A stretch of 64,000 bases of DNA, taken from contig LSBP01000002.1 of NCBI GenBank assembly GCA_001577635.1, positions 1-64,000 of the forward strand, written 5' to 3'. Below, in pieces: positions 43,241-52,498 of this stretch. Under the pieces are notes generated by a model. The model worked only from the letters and a program-made list of their open reading frames with translations, was not told the origin of the DNA and searched no databases. A program made the translations under genes and the position numbers. Numbering within the stretch: the first letter of the stretch is position 1; every line of letters begins with the position of its first letter. Source of the stretch: Halomonadaceae bacterium T82-2 (lineage in GTDB: Bacteria; Pseudomonadota; Gammaproteobacteria; Pseudomonadales; Halomonadaceae).

Positions 43241-44608
43241 TCATCCTGCGCGTTCGAACAGCAGCATCGATTCGAGATGGGCGGTCTGCGTGAACATGTC
43301 GGCCACGGCGGCGCGCCGCAGCCGGTAGCCGCCATGCACCAGACGCGCCGCATCGCGGGCCAGGGTCGCCGGATCGCAGGCCACGTAGAGCACGCGCGGC
43401 ACCGCCGACGACGCCAGGGCGTCACAGGCCGCCTCGGCGCCTTCGCGGGGCGGATCCAGCACCACGATGTCGGGGGCGTCTCGCCAGTCCGGGGCAACGC
43501 CGAGATCGTGGGCCCGCGCCGTGACATTGCCCAGGCCGTTGGCCAGTGCATTGGCCTGCAGGCGCTGCACCATCGCGGCGCTGCCCTCCAGCGCCATCAC
43601 CTCGCCGACCCGGGTCGCCAGCGACAGGGTAAAATTGCCGATACCGGCGAACAGATCGTGGACACGCTCACCACCCGACGGCGCCAGCCACGCCAGCGCC
43701 CGCTGAACCAGCTGCTGGTTGACGCCGGCGTTGACCTGCAGAAAGTCGCCCGGTGCGAAATCCAAGGTGACGTCGCGGGCCCCTCCCTTCAGGGTATAGC
43801 GCAGCGTTCCGGGCTTGCCGAGCCAGCGCCAGGCCGGCTGCTCGCGGCCCACCAGCCAGGCGACCGCCACGCCGTTGGCCTCGCCCCAGTCCTGCCAGCG
43901 CCGGGCGTCCTCGGCCTGCTCGCGAAGCTGGCGTACCACGACGACCTGCTCCGTCTCACCAGCGACCAGTTCCAGATGGCCGACATGCCGCGGCGCCGCC
44001 AGGGTCGGCAGCAAGGCCCGCAGCGGCGCGATCAGGGCCGCCAGTTCGGGCATCAGCACCGGGCAGTCATCGACGTCGATCAGGTGGTGGCTGCCGCGGG
44101 CCCGGAACCCGAGATGCACGTCGCCGGCATTGTCACGACGTACACCGAGCCGAGCCCGGCGCCGATAGCCCAGTGGCTCAGCCGCCAGCAGCTCGATGGA
44201 CTCGGGCGCGTCGACACCCTGGCGACGCAGCTGGTCGGCCAGCACCTCGCGCTTGTGCTCGCGCTGGGCCTCGACGGCCAGATGCTGCAGATCGCAGCCG
44301 CCGCAGCTGCCGTAGACCGCGCAGACGGGCGCCACCCGCGTCGTCGCCGTGGTCAGCCGCTCGCGCACATGCGCCTCGTCGTAGCGCTTGCGCGTGGTGT
44401 GCACCGCCACCATCACCCGCTCACCGGGCAGGGCATCACTGACGAAAAGGGTCTTGCCGGCCGCGTCGCGCGCCACGCCGCGGCCGTCATGCGAGAGGCG
44501 TTCGATCTCCACCACCCCGCCGGCCTCGTCAGCCCCGCACGGTGCCACGGCATCCTGACGGTTCCGCTGCGCCTTGCGCGGCGTGCGCCGCTCGCCCAGT
44601 CGGCTCAT
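43241..44608 (-). CDS. rlmD: 23S rRNA (uracil-1939-C5)-methyltransferase
   Basis: A 455-residue SAM-dependent RNA methyltransferase (RumA). It has an N-terminal TRAM domain (about 28-88), a [4Fe-4S] cluster site (Cys96, Cys102, Cys105 and a later Cys near 183 in DVDDCPVL) and the methyltransferase core VHDLFAGIGNFTLSLA. The nucleophile is the Cys of YVACDPATLARD, and the base Glu is in AHLESMLLF. It methylates U1939 of 23S rRNA. The ATG lies one base after the cysM stop (TGACATG), so the two are co-transcribed. The basic N-terminus begins MSRLGERRTPRKAQRN. Confidence 0.93.
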   Translation of the reverse strand: MSRLGERRTPRKAQRNRQDAVAPCGADEAGGVVEIERLSHDGRGVARDAAGKTLFVSDALPGERVMVAVHTTRKRYDEAHVRERLTTATTRVAPVCAVYGSCGGCDLQHLAVEAQREHKREVLADQLRRQGVDAPESIELLAAEPLGYRRRARLGVRRDNAGDVHLGFRARGSHHLIDVDDCPVLMPELAALIAPLRALLPTLAAPRHVGHLELVAGETEQVVVVRQLREQAEDARRWQDWGEANGVAVAWLVGREQPAWRWLGKPGTLRYTLKGGARDVTLDFAPGDFLQVNAGVNQQLVQRALAWLAPSGGERVHDLFAGIGNFTLSLATRVGEVMALEGSAAMVQRLQANALANGLGNVTARAHDLGVAPDWRDAPDIVVLDPPREGAEAACDALASSAVPRVLYVACDPATLARDAARLVHGGYRLRRAAVADMFTQTAHLESMLLFERAG

Positions 44609-44609
44609 G

Positions 44610-45506
44610 TCAGACCTCGGGGGCGAACAGGCCCGTGGACAGGTAGCGGTCGCCCCGGTCGCAGACGATGAACACGATCACCGCATTCTCGACCTGCTCG
44701 GCGACGCGCAGCGCGCCGGCCAGCGCGCCGCCCGAGGAAACGCCGGCGAGGATGCCTTCCTCGCGCGCCAGACGACGCATGTGTTCCTCGGCCTCGTGCT
44801 GGCCGATGTCGAGCACGTCATCGACGCGCGAGGCCTCGAAGATGCTCGGCAGGTAGGCCTGTGGCCAGCGGCGGATGCCGGCGATGCTGGCACCATCCTC
44901 GGGCTGCAGGCCGACGATCCGGATCTGCGGATTGCGCTCCTTGAGATAGCGCGACACCCCCATGATCGTGCCGGTGGTGCCCATCGAGCTGACGAAATGG
45001 GTGATGCTGCCGGCGGTCTGCTCCCAGAGCTCCGGCCCTGTGGTGCGGTAGTGCGCCAGCGGGTTGTCCGGGTTGGCGAACTGGTTGAGCGGCTTGCCCT
45101 CGCCCCGGGCGACCATCTCGTCGGCCAGGTCGCGGGCGCCTTCCATGCCCTGTTCGCCGGTGACCGTGATCAGCGTCGCGCCGTAGGCCGCCATGGCCTG
45201 CTTGCGCTCGCTGGAGGCGCTGTCGGGCATGATCAGCACCATGCGATAGCCCTTGATGGCGGCGGCCATCGCCAGGGCGATGCCGGTGTTGCCCGAGGTG
45301 GCCTCGATCAGGGTGTCGCCCGGGGCGATCTCGTCCCGGGCCTCGGCTTCACGAATCATCGACAGGGCCGCACGGTCCTTGACCGAGCCCGCCGGGTTGT
45401 TGCCCTCCAGCTTGGCCAGCAGCGTGTTGTTGCGACCGGCTCCGATACGCTGCAGGCGGACCAGCGGCGTGTTGCCGACGACATCCTCGAGGGTGGGAAA
45501 GTGCAT
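44610..45506 (-). CDS. cysM: Cysteine synthase B
   Basis: A 298-residue PLP-dependent O-acetylserine sulfhydrylase B. The PLP lysine is Lys43 in NNPAGSVKDRAAL. The substrate loop is EATSGNTGIALA, the phosphate-binding region SSMGTTGTIMGVSRYLKE, and GILAGVSSGGALAGAL is near the end. CysM (rather than CysK) is indicated by the ERNPQIRIVGLQPEDGASIAGIRRW segment, by length, and by genomic position next to rlmD and relA as in pseudomonads. It can use sulfide or thiosulfate. AAGGA precedes the ATG. A TATAAT -10 element lies about 70 bp upstream. Confidence 0.93.
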   Translation of the reverse strand: MHFPTLEDVVGNTPLVRLQRIGAGRNNTLLAKLEGNNPAGSVKDRAALSMIREAEARDEIAPGDTLIEATSGNTGIALAMAAAIKGYRMVLIMPDSASSERKQAMAAYGATLITVTGEQGMEGARDLADEMVARGEGKPLNQFANPDNPLAHYRTTGPELWEQTAGSITHFVSSMGTTGTIMGVSRYLKERNPQIRIVGLQPEDGASIAGIRRWPQAYLPSIFEASRVDDVLDIGQHEAEEHMRRLAREEGILAGVSSGGALAGALRVAEQVENAVIVFIVCDRGDRYLSTGLFAPEV

Positions 45507-45577
45507 GACGGTTTCCTTCTGCGCCGGGGCGAGCTGTCATTCGGCGAGCGCCCGAACGGTGAATAAGAACTGGCCGC

Positions 45578-45583
45578 ATTATA
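45578..45583 (-). promoter_or_regulatory. Consensus -10 element upstream of cysM
   Basis: Read on the minus strand this is TATAAT, 72 bp before the cysM ATG. No good -35 element is found at 16-18 bp, so it may need an activator such as CysB (inference). Confidence 0.45.
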
Positions 45584-45667
45584 TCGTCGCCGCCCGGTGG
45601 TGGACAGGCGGGGGGGCCGGTCTGTGGCATACTGTCAGCCCATGTCGCGTCTTCGGAATCTCGCCCC

Positions 45668-48328
45668 ATGACCCTGTGGTTGCGCCTGCTGCTGGCCTTG
45701 CTGGTCATTCCCTGGCTACTGATGCTGGCGCTGGGCGGCTGGCAGTTCGCCGCGGACGACCGCCAGCGCCGCGAAGCGCTGGTGACGCGCATCGAGGACG
45801 GGGTCAGGGTGCTCGCGCCCTTCCTCGCCGAGACCCGAGACACGGCAACGGCGGCGCCACCGGCAGCGCTGCTGGACCGGCTGGCCCGACTGACGGATGT
45901 AGACGCGGTGCACTGGCGCGATACTGCCGCGACGAACACCCCACCTCCTGGCCGGGCGGCCCTGACCCGGCGCGACGGCCGGGCACACGTGATCGTGCCG
46001 CTGCCTGCCGAAGGCAATGTCGCTCCCCCCGCCTGGCTGGACGTGACTCTCGACGACGGCGCCCTGAGCCTGCCGCGCTATCGCCAGCTGGCCGGCTGGG
46101 CGGTCGCACTGACCCTGGCCATGCTGGTACTGGGCCTCATCGCGCTGCTGGTGCCGCGTCGTGCCCTGGCGACCATCGCAGAACAACGCCATGTTCTGGA
46201 GCGGCTACGGGCCGGCGACACCAGCGCCCGCCTGCCCAACGAAGGCCCCCACGAACTGGCGCTGCTGTCCCTTGCCATCAACGGGCTCGCCGACACGCTG
46301 GCCTCAAGCCACCCGGCCGACACGCCGGTGACCACGGAACTGCGCGCCTCGCTGCAGACCATCGAGCGCCAGAACGCCGAACTCGAGAACGCCCGCCAGC
46401 AGGCACTGGATGCCAGTCGCGTGAAATCGGAGTTTCTCGCCAATGTCAGTCACGAGATCCGCACCCCGCTCAACGGCATCATCGGTTTCTGCCGCCTGCT
46501 CGAGCGCAGTCCGCTGGACGCCCGCCAGCAGGAGTGGCTGGAAAATGTCACCCTCGCGGCCGACAATCTGCTGTCGCTGGTCAACGGCATTCTGGATTTT
46601 TCCAAGCTCGAGGCCGGCAAGCTGGCGCTCGATACCGCCGGCCTGGACATTGCCGAGGTGATCGACGAGGTCCTGCTCCTGCAGGCCCCCGCCGCCCAGG
46701 GCAAGGGACTCGAGATGCTGGGGCTGGTCTATGACGACGTCCCGACAACACTGTCGGGCGATCCGCTGCGGATCAAGCAGATCCTCACCAACCTGGTCCA
46801 CAATGCCGTCAAGTTCACCGATCGCGGCGAGGTTCTGGTGCGCGTTCAGGTCGAGGCGGAATACGGCAGCCGGGTCGTGCTGGGCATTCGCGTCAGCGAC
46901 ACCGGCGTCGGCCTGGCCGAGGAGATTCGGGACCAGCTGTTCCAGCCGTTCGTGCAATCCGAGGCCACCCGCCTGAGTCACCCCGGCGGCACCGGTCTCG
47001 GGCTGATGATCTGCAAGAAGCTGCTCGATCAGATGGACGGCGAGATTCGCGCCGACGGCACGCCCGGAGGCGGCACCACCTTCCACGTGACATTGCCGCT
47101 GGACGTGGTGGAATCTGCCGGCGAACGCGGCACGGCGCTCGACCTGAGCGGGCGGTGCCTGGTACTCGTCGAGCCGCACACCCCCAGCCGCCGCGCCCTC
47201 GCTCACCTGCTGCGTCAGGCCGGTGCCGAGGTGGTGATGCGTGATGCGTCGCCGACGGCCGAGTCACTGCCGGCGGGCACGGACCTGGTGATCGAGGCGG
47301 TGTCAGCGGGCATCGATCCCGTGACCCGGGCACGTCTGGGACGGCTGCCCTGCCCCGTACTGGTACTGGGCAAGTGCGAACCCCGGGAGTCGGAGACCGG
47401 CGGCCTGCCCGACACCATTCGCTGGTTCAGCAAACCCCTGACCCGTGCACGCCTGGCCGTCGCGCTGAGCGAACTGCTGCCGGCCGGTTCTCTCTCCCTG
47501 GCTGCCCATGCCGCGGACGAGGCGCCCTCGCCCCAGGGGGCCTGCGTGATGATCGTCGACGATATTGCCTCCAACCGCCTGCTGGTCAGCGAATTGCTGC
47601 GCCAGCGCGGCATCGAGAACATATTCTGTGCCGACAGCGGCGAGGCGGCACTGGCCCTGGCGCGCCGGCAGAGCGCCGACCTGGTACTGATGGATATTCG
47701 CATGTCGGGCATGGACGGCATCGCGACCACGACCGCGCTGCGCCGGCTCGGCGGTCCATGGCGCCACTGCCCGGTCATCGCCCTTACCGCCCACGCCCGC
47801 CCCGCGGACATCCGCTCGCTGCTGGCGTCGGGGATGCAGGCAGTACTGATCAAGCCGCTCGACGAGCAGGCCCTGGACCGCGTGCTGGACGATTACCTGG
47901 CCCTCCCTCCTGCGCCCGATGCCGCCGCGACGCCTGCCCGGCGCGACACGGCGGCCGACGACGACGAGCTTCCGGTCGTCGATGCCGAGCTCGGCATCAC
48001 GCTGGCGGGGGGGCGCCCGGAACTGGCCGAACGGATGCTGGCGACGCTGCTGGAAAGTCTCGACGCGACCGAGGCCGAACTGCGACGCACCTACGAAAGC
48101 GGCGACGACACTGCCTTCCTCGACGCCGTGCACCATCTCAATGGTGCCTGCCGCTACTGTGGCGTGCCGCAGCTGGCCCTGGTCGCCGAGACCCTCGAGT
48201 CACGCCTGCGCGCCCAGGGCATCGCCAGCGTGGCGGACATCTACGAGACCCTGCTCAATGCCCTGCAACGACTGCGTGCCTGGCAAACCGCGCAGACTCG
48301 CCCGGTCGCGCCAGGCACCGACGACTGA
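45668..48328 (+). CDS. barA: Hybrid sensor histidine kinase BarA/GacS
   Basis: An 886-residue tripartite sensor kinase. TM1 (about 5-23) and TM2 (about 138-160) flank a periplasmic domain. A HAMP (about 160-215) and a coiled coil follow. The dimerisation/phosphoacceptor site is His262 in NVSHEIRTPLNG. The ATPase has NLVHNAVKFTD, DTGVGLAEE and GGTGLGL. A degenerate receiver (about 495-610) lacks the phosphoacceptor Asp, while a true receiver has Asp676 in LVLMDIRMSGMDG. The C-terminal HPt has His822 in VHHLNGACRYCGVP. It would phosphorylate a UvrY/GacA-type regulator controlling Csr/Rsm small RNAs; that regulator is not in the window. It is divergent from cysM, and its stop is adjacent to the pdxJ stop. 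Confidence 0.94.
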   Translation: MTLWLRLLLALLVIPWLLMLALGGWQFAADDRQRREALVTRIEDGVRVLAPFLAETRDTATAAPPAALLDRLARLTDVDAVHWRDTAATNTPPPGRAALTRRDGRAHVIVPLPAEGNVAPPAWLDVTLDDGALSLPRYRQLAGWAVALTLAMLVLGLIALLVPRRALATIAEQRHVLERLRAGDTSARLPNEGPHELALLSLAINGLADTLASSHPADTPVTTELRASLQTIERQNAELENARQQALDASRVKSEFLANVSHEIRTPLNGIIGFCRLLERSPLDARQQEWLENVTLAADNLLSLVNGILDFSKLEAGKLALDTAGLDIAEVIDEVLLLQAPAAQGKGLEMLGLVYDDVPTTLSGDPLRIKQILTNLVHNAVKFTDRGEVLVRVQVEAEYGSRVVLGIRVSDTGVGLAEEIRDQLFQPFVQSEATRLSHPGGTGLGLMICKKLLDQMDGEIRADGTPGGGTTFHVTLPLDVVESAGERGTALDLSGRCLVLVEPHTPSRRALAHLLRQAGAEVVMRDASPTAESLPAGTDLVIEAVSAGIDPVTRARLGRLPCPVLVLGKCEPRESETGGLPDTIRWFSKPLTRARLAVALSELLPAGSLSLAAHAADEAPSPQGACVMIVDDIASNRLLVSELLRQRGIENIFCADSGEAALALARRQSADLVLMDIRMSGMDGIATTTALRRLGGPWRHCPVIALTAHARPADIRSLLASGMQAVLIKPLDEQALDRVLDDYLALPPAPDAAATPARRDTAADDDELPVVDAELGITLAGGRPELAERMLATLLESLDATEAELRRTYESGDDTAFLDAVHHLNGACRYCGVPQLALVAETLESRLRAQGIASVADIYETLLNALQRLRAWQTAQTRPVAPGTDD

Positions 48329-49123
48329 CTAGTCGTGCTCGTCGTGGCCGTGGTCATGTTCATGACCGTCGAGGGCGGCCACGAAACCGGCTTCATAGCC
48401 CGCCACGACCAGCCGCTTCATCTCGGCAACCGCCTCCTTGAGCCCCACGAACAGGGCGCGAGCGATGATCGCGTGGCCGATATTGAGTTCATGAATGCCG
48501 GGAATCGCGGCGATGGGCTCGACATTGTGGTAGTGCAGGCCATGTCCCGCATTGACCGTCAGCCCCAGCTCCTGGGCCAGTTCCGCCGCGGCGGCCACCC
48601 GGGCGTGTTCGATGCGGGCAGTCTCGCCCCGGGCCTCGGCATAGGCACCGGTGTGCAGTTCGATGACCGGTGCACCGACCTCGTGGGCGGCACGAATCTG
48701 CTCGGGCTCGGGGTCGATGAACAGCGACACCTCGCAACCCGCGGCGGCCAGACGCTCGCAGGCCGACGCGATCGCGGCCCGGCCGCCGACCACGTCCAGC
48801 CCGCCTTCGGTGGTCAGCTCCTCGCGCTTTTCCGGGACCAGGCAGACGTTCGCCGGCTTGACGCGCTCGGCGAAGGCGACCATCTCCGCGGTGACCGCCA
48901 TCTCCAGGTTGATGCGCGTGTTGACGACCTCGGCCAGGCGCAGCACGTCGTGCTCCTGAATGTGCCGACGATCCTCGCGCAGGTGCAGCGTGATGCCATC
49001 GGCACCGGCCTCCTCGGCCAGCAGCGCGGCCTGGACCGGATCGGGATAACGGGTACCGCGCGCCTGGCGCAGGGTCGCCACATGGTCGATGTTGACGCCG
49101 AGCAGGATGCGGGGAGGCTGCAT
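48329..49123 (-). CDS. pdxJ: Pyridoxine 5'-phosphate synthase with His-rich tail
   Basis: A 264-residue TIM-barrel enzyme that condenses 1-deoxyxylulose 5-phosphate with 3-amino-2-oxopropyl phosphate to pyridoxine 5'-phosphate. Signatures are [55 protein letters not shown] and the phosphate loop region [15 protein letters not shown]. The protein ends with an extra tail of alternating His, Asp and Glu (about 12 residues, [12 protein letters not shown]) beyond the usual end. It may bind metal, or may be a disordered acidic tail. It is last in the lepA-to-pdxJ run, 62 bp after recO. Confidence 0.96.
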   Translation of the reverse strand: MQPPRILLGVNIDHVATLRQARGTRYPDPVQAALLAEEAGADGITLHLREDRRHIQEHDVLRLAEVVNTRINLEMAVTAEMVAFAERVKPANVCLVPEKREELTTEGGLDVVGGRAAIASACERLAAAGCEVSLFIDPEPEQIRAAHEVGAPVIELHTGAYAEARGETARIEHARVAAAAELAQELGLTVNAGHGLHYHNVEPIAAIPGIHELNIGHAIIARALFVGLKEAVAEMKRLVVAGYEAGFVAALDGHEHDHGHDEHD

Positions 49124-49185
49124 GGGGGTACTCCTTGGATAAGCCGCAGGGATGGAGGGGCATCTTAGCGCCTACCGGCGGTGGC

Positions 49186-49899
49186 TTACACCTCGCGCCG
49201 CTCGCCGCGGCGCCGTGCCACCAGCGCGCGCATCAGTTCCCGCGAGCGCAGCGGGCGCTCGCCCAGCAGCGTATCCAGTGCGGCACGCGTCAACGTCCTG
49301 GCGACCCGGGCCAGCCCCGGACGCTCCCAGTCGCCCGCAGCCAGCAGCCGCAGGGCCCGCCCCTCCATGCCCCACCCTTCTTCGGTCGACGAGAAGCGGC
49401 GAAGCTCGGGGCGATAGACGTAGCGGGCCTGGGGGTCCAGGGCCTGATCCCGACAATCGAGGAAGACCGGTTCGCTGTCGAGCGCCTCGAGGAGGCTGAG
49501 CTCCAGCCGACGCAGGGCGCCGGCGCGCTGCGCCGGCATGGTCAGCGCGTCGAGTGCCGCCGTGTAGTAGGCGAAGACATCCGGAACCGGCAGCAAGGGC
49601 GGCAACAGCCGGGTCAGCAGCTCGTTAGCGTACAGGCCGCACAGTAGGCCCTCGCCGGCCAGCAGCGATACCGACCCTCGCGACTCGAGCAGCCGCAGCC
49701 GCTTGAGTTCACGATCGCCCTGCCAGGTGACATGTAGCGGCGCGAAGGGCTGCAGGCGCCCACGCGACTTGCTGCCGGCCCGCTGCACACCCTGGGCCAC
49801 GGCACGCACCCGGCCGTGCTCGAGCGTGATCAGCTCGACCAGGGCGCTGGTCTCGCGGTAGGGCCGCTTGTGCAGCAGATAGGCCGGCTGAGGGATCAT
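49186..49899 (-). CDS. recO: DNA repair protein RecO
   Basis: A 237-residue protein with an N-terminal OB fold (AYLLHKRPYRETSALVELIT, HGRVRAVAQGVQR) and a helical C-terminus (LLCGLYANELLTRLLPP, LRRLELSLLEAL). RecO works with RecF and RecR to load RecA on SSB-coated gaps. The zinc-finger cysteines seen in Gram-positive RecO are absent, as expected in gammaproteobacteria. It lies between era (152 bp upstream, with the hairpin at 49953-50012 in the gap) and pdxJ, the standard order. Confidence 0.94.
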   Translation of the reverse strand: MIPQPAYLLHKRPYRETSALVELITLEHGRVRAVAQGVQRAGSKSRGRLQPFAPLHVTWQGDRELKRLRLLESRGSVSLLAGEGLLCGLYANELLTRLLPPLLPVPDVFAYYTAALDALTMPAQRAGALRRLELSLLEALDSEPVFLDCRDQALDPQARYVYRPELRRFSSTEEGWGMEGRALRLLAAGDWERPGLARVARTLTRAALDTLLGERPLRSRELMRALVARRRGERREV

Positions 49900-49952
49900 G
49901 ACTGCCTCCCTGACGCCGGACGAGACCTCGCCGAGCGACGATCAGGCAAGGC

Positions 49953-50012
49953 GAAGAGCGGTGAGAATGCGGAGTTTACACAGGGGTAAATGAGCATTTT
50001 GAACCGCTCTTC
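49953..50012 (-). other. Long imperfect hairpin in era-recO gap
   Basis: Nested inverted repeats GAAGAGCGGT/ACCGCTCTTC (10 bp), AATGC/GCATT and TTTAC/GTAAA fold 60 nt into one stem with small internal loops and an apical ACAGGG. On the minus strand it would lie in the recO leader. There is no U-tract, so it is not a standard terminator. Confidence 0.6.
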
Positions 50013-50051
50013 AACACAGCATTGATCGAGCGCAGGCAGGTATCGCCGGCG

Positions 50052-50951
50052 TCAGTCCAGGTCGTAGCCCAGGCTCTTCAGGGCCCGATCATCGTCCGAC
50101 CAGCCACGCTTGACCTTGACCCAGAGGTTGAGCATCACCTTGGCCCCGAGGGCCCGCTCCATCTCGAGCCGTGCCTCGCGGCCGATCTTCTTGATCCGTT
50201 CGCCGTTCTCGCCGATCAGGATCTTCTTCTGCCCGGGGCGCTCAACCAGCATCAGCGCACTGATGTGAATGACACGCCCCTCGTCACGGAACTCCTCGAT
50301 CTCGACCGTCATCTGGTAGGGCAGCTCGTCGCCGAGCTGGCGCATGACCTTCTCGCGCACCAGTTCGGCGGCCAGGAAGCGCTGGCTGCGATCGGTGATC
50401 TGATCCTCGGGAAAGTAGTGGATCCCCTCGGGCAGATACTGGGCCACCTCGGCCTCGAGCTCGGGGACATTGGTGCCGTGCTTGGCGGAAATCGGCAGGA
50501 TGGCGGCGAACTCGCGCTTGGCCTGCAGCGACTCCAGCCACGGCAGCAGCGTGCTCTTGTCCTTGAGCCAGTCAACCTTGTTGACCGCGAGAATCACCGG
50601 CGCCCGCACATGGGTCAGCTTGTCGAGCACCACGTCGTCTTCTTCGGTCCAGCGAGTGCGGTCGACCAGGAAGACCACGCAATCGATATCGCGCAGGGCC
50701 TGGGTCGCCGCCTGGTTCATGAAGCGATTGATGGCCTTGTTGCGATCCCGGGACTGGATGTGCATACCCGGGGTGTCGACATAGATGAACTGCGTCTCGT
50801 CCTCGGTCTTGATCCCCATCACCTGGTGGCGCGTGGTCTGCGGACGACGCGAGGTGATCGAGACCTTCTGCCCGAGGATGCGGTTCATCAGGGTCGACTT
50901 GCCGACGTTGGGCCGGCCGACAATGGCCACGAAACCACAGCGTTGGGTCAT
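50052..50951 (-). CDS. era: GTPase Era
   Basis: A 299-residue GTPase. G1 is [16 protein letters not shown]2 lies around RRPQTTRH, G3 is YVDTPGMH, G4 is NKVDWL and G5 is ISAKHGTNV. The KH RNA-binding domain occupies the last about 80 residues ([22 protein letters not shown]). Era binds the 3' end of 16S rRNA during 30S assembly and couples it to growth. The ATG at 50951 overlaps the rnc stop by ATGA. The 39 codons before it are within rnc. Confidence 0.97.
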   Translation of the reverse strand: MTQRCGFVAIVGRPNVGKSTLMNRILGQKVSITSRRPQTTRHQVMGIKTEDETQFIYVDTPGMHIQSRDRNKAINRFMNQAATQALRDIDCVVFLVDRTRWTEEDDVVLDKLTHVRAPVILAVNKVDWLKDKSTLLPWLESLQAKREFAAILPISAKHGTNVPELEAEVAQYLPEGIHYFPEDQITDRSQRFLAAELVREKVMRQLGDELPYQMTVEIEEFRDEGRVIHISALMLVERPGQKKILIGENGERIKKIGREARLEMERALGAKVMLNLWVKVKRGWSDDDRALKSLGYDLD

Positions 50952-51637
50952 GAGCGCCCTCCTCGCGGCTCGAGCCGGTGCAAGGCCTGCTCGGCCGCCT
51001 GCTGTTCGGCATGCCGGCGGCTGGAGCCGACACCCAGAGTATGTTCGTCGAGCATCGCCACGTGGCACTCGACGGTGAAGGTCTGCGCATGCGCCTCGCC
51101 TTCCACCGACACCACCTCGTAGCGCGGCAGCGGTGACTGGCGGGACTGCAGGAACTCCTGAAGCCGCGTCTTGGGGTCCTTCTGGGTATCGTGCAGATTG
51201 ATCGACTCGAGCCGTGTGCCGTACCAGGCGAGGATGCGCGCCTTGACCGCATCCATCCCGGCATCCAGATAGATGGCGCCGATCACGGCCTCCATGGCAT
51301 CGGCAAGGATCGATTCACGCCGGAATCCACCGCTTTTCAGTTCGCCCGATCCGAGCCTGAGCTGCTCGCCGAGCTCGAACTCCCGGGCCAGTTCCGCCAG
51401 TGTCTGGCCCTTGACCAGACGCGCGCGCAGACGCGACAGCTGGCCTTCACGGGCCTGGGGAAAACGCTGGAAAAGCGCCTCCCCGATCACGAAATTGACG
51501 ATGGAATCCCCCAGAAATTCCAGGCGTTCGTTGTTGTCGCCACCGTAGCTGCGATGCGTCAGGGCCAGTTCCAGCAGCGCCGGATCACGAAAGTCATGAC
51601 CGATGCGGCGGCTGAAGGCTTGTTGCGAGGTAGTCAC
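50948..51637 (-). CDS. rnc: Ribonuclease III
   Basis: A 229-residue double-strand-specific endoribonuclease. The signature [20 protein letters not shown] holds the first catalytic acids, and [15 protein letters not shown] the second. The dsRNA-binding domain is at the C-terminus ([14 protein letters not shown] and [16 protein letters not shown]). It processes rRNA precursors and some mRNAs. Translational coupling to era follows from the ATGA overlap. lepB lies 43 bp upstream. Confidence 0.97.
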   Translation of the reverse strand: MTTSQQAFSRRIGHDFRDPALLELALTHRSYGGDNNERLEFLGDSIVNFVIGEALFQRFPQAREGQLSRLRARLVKGQTLAELAREFELGEQLRLGSGELKSGGFRRESILADAMEAVIGAIYLDAGMDAVKARILAWYGTRLESINLHDTQKDPKTRLQEFLQSRQSPLPRYEVVSVEGEAHAQTFTVECHVAMLDEHTLGVGSSRRHAEQQAAEQALHRLEPRGGRS

Positions 51638-51680
51638 GAAACGTCCGCTCTCGAATTCTCTTGAATGGTGGGTATCCGGC

Positions 51681-52484
51681 TCATGGAATCAGGCGCACCG
51701 AGCTGAAGCTGGGCAGTCCGCCATCCCAGTGCATCCATACGGCAAAGGCCTTGCCGACGATATTCTCTTCCGGCACGAAGCCCCAGTAGCGACTGTCGTT
51801 GGAATGGTCGCGGTTGTCGCCCATCATGAAATAGTGGCCCGGCGGCACCACCACCTCGCGCATCTGCGGCCCCGGGTCCCGCGGGTTGTTGTAGATGGCA
51901 TGCTCGTGTTCGCCCAGCCACTCCTTGAAGCGCACCTCGCCCGGCGCGGTCTCGGGGTTGCGATCCGCCACCTCCTTGGGCACCGGCTTGCCGTTGACGT
52001 AGAGCTGCTTGCCCTCGTAGCGGATCCGGTCGCCGGGCAGCCCCACGACACGCTTGATGAAGTCCACCGAGGGGTCTTCCGGAAAGCGGAACACCATCAC
52101 GTCACCACGCTCGGGCTCGCCCAGGTCGAGCACCTTGGTGTTCACCACCGGCAGGCGCAACCCGTAGGTGAACTTGTTGACCAGGATGAAGTCCCCCACT
52201 TCGAGCGTGGGACGCATTGAGCCGGAGGGAATCTGGAACGGCTCGACGAGGAAGCTGCGCAGCAGCAGCACGACCAGCAGGACGGGGAAGAACGACCGGG
52301 CATAGTCGACCGGCCAGGGCTCGCGCGTCAGCTTGCGGCGCGCCGTGTCATCGAGCGTCACCGCCTCGCCGGCCTCGGCGGCGACCAGCCGCGCCCGACG
52401 GCGGCGCCGCCACCAGACCACATCCAGCAACCAGACCAGTCCGGTGACGGCCACGGCCACCACCAGCAGCAGCGAAAAATCCAT
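51681..52484 (-). CDS. lepB: Signal peptidase I
   Basis: A 267-residue inner-membrane protease with two N-terminal TM segments (about 4-24 and 64-80) around a short basic loop. The catalytic dyad is Ser89 ([11 protein letters not shown]) and Lys144 ([13 protein letters not shown]). Box E is [20 protein letters not shown]. It removes signal peptides from exported proteins, including the secreted proteins in this window. It lies 14 bp downstream of lepA and is in the usual lepA-lepB-rnc-era order. Confidence 0.97.
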   Translation of the reverse strand: MDFSLLLVVAVAVTGLVWLLDVVWWRRRRRARLVAAEAGEAVTLDDTARRKLTREPWPVDYARSFFPVLLVVLLLRSFLVEPFQIPSGSMRPTLEVGDFILVNKFTYGLRLPVVNTKVLDLGEPERGDVMVFRFPEDPSVDFIKRVVGLPGDRIRYEGKQLYVNGKPVPKEVADRNPETAPGEVRFKEWLGEHEHAIYNNPRDPGPQMREVVVPPGHYFMMGDNRDHSNDSRYWGFVPEENIVGKAFAVWMHWDGGLPSFSSVRLIP

Positions 52485-52498
52485 GTCTCTTTCAGTTC

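Noticed and set aside
41489-44671. 1060-codon plus-strand frame across relA, rlmD and cysM
   Set aside because: It crosses three real genes on the other strand and has no recognisable domain.
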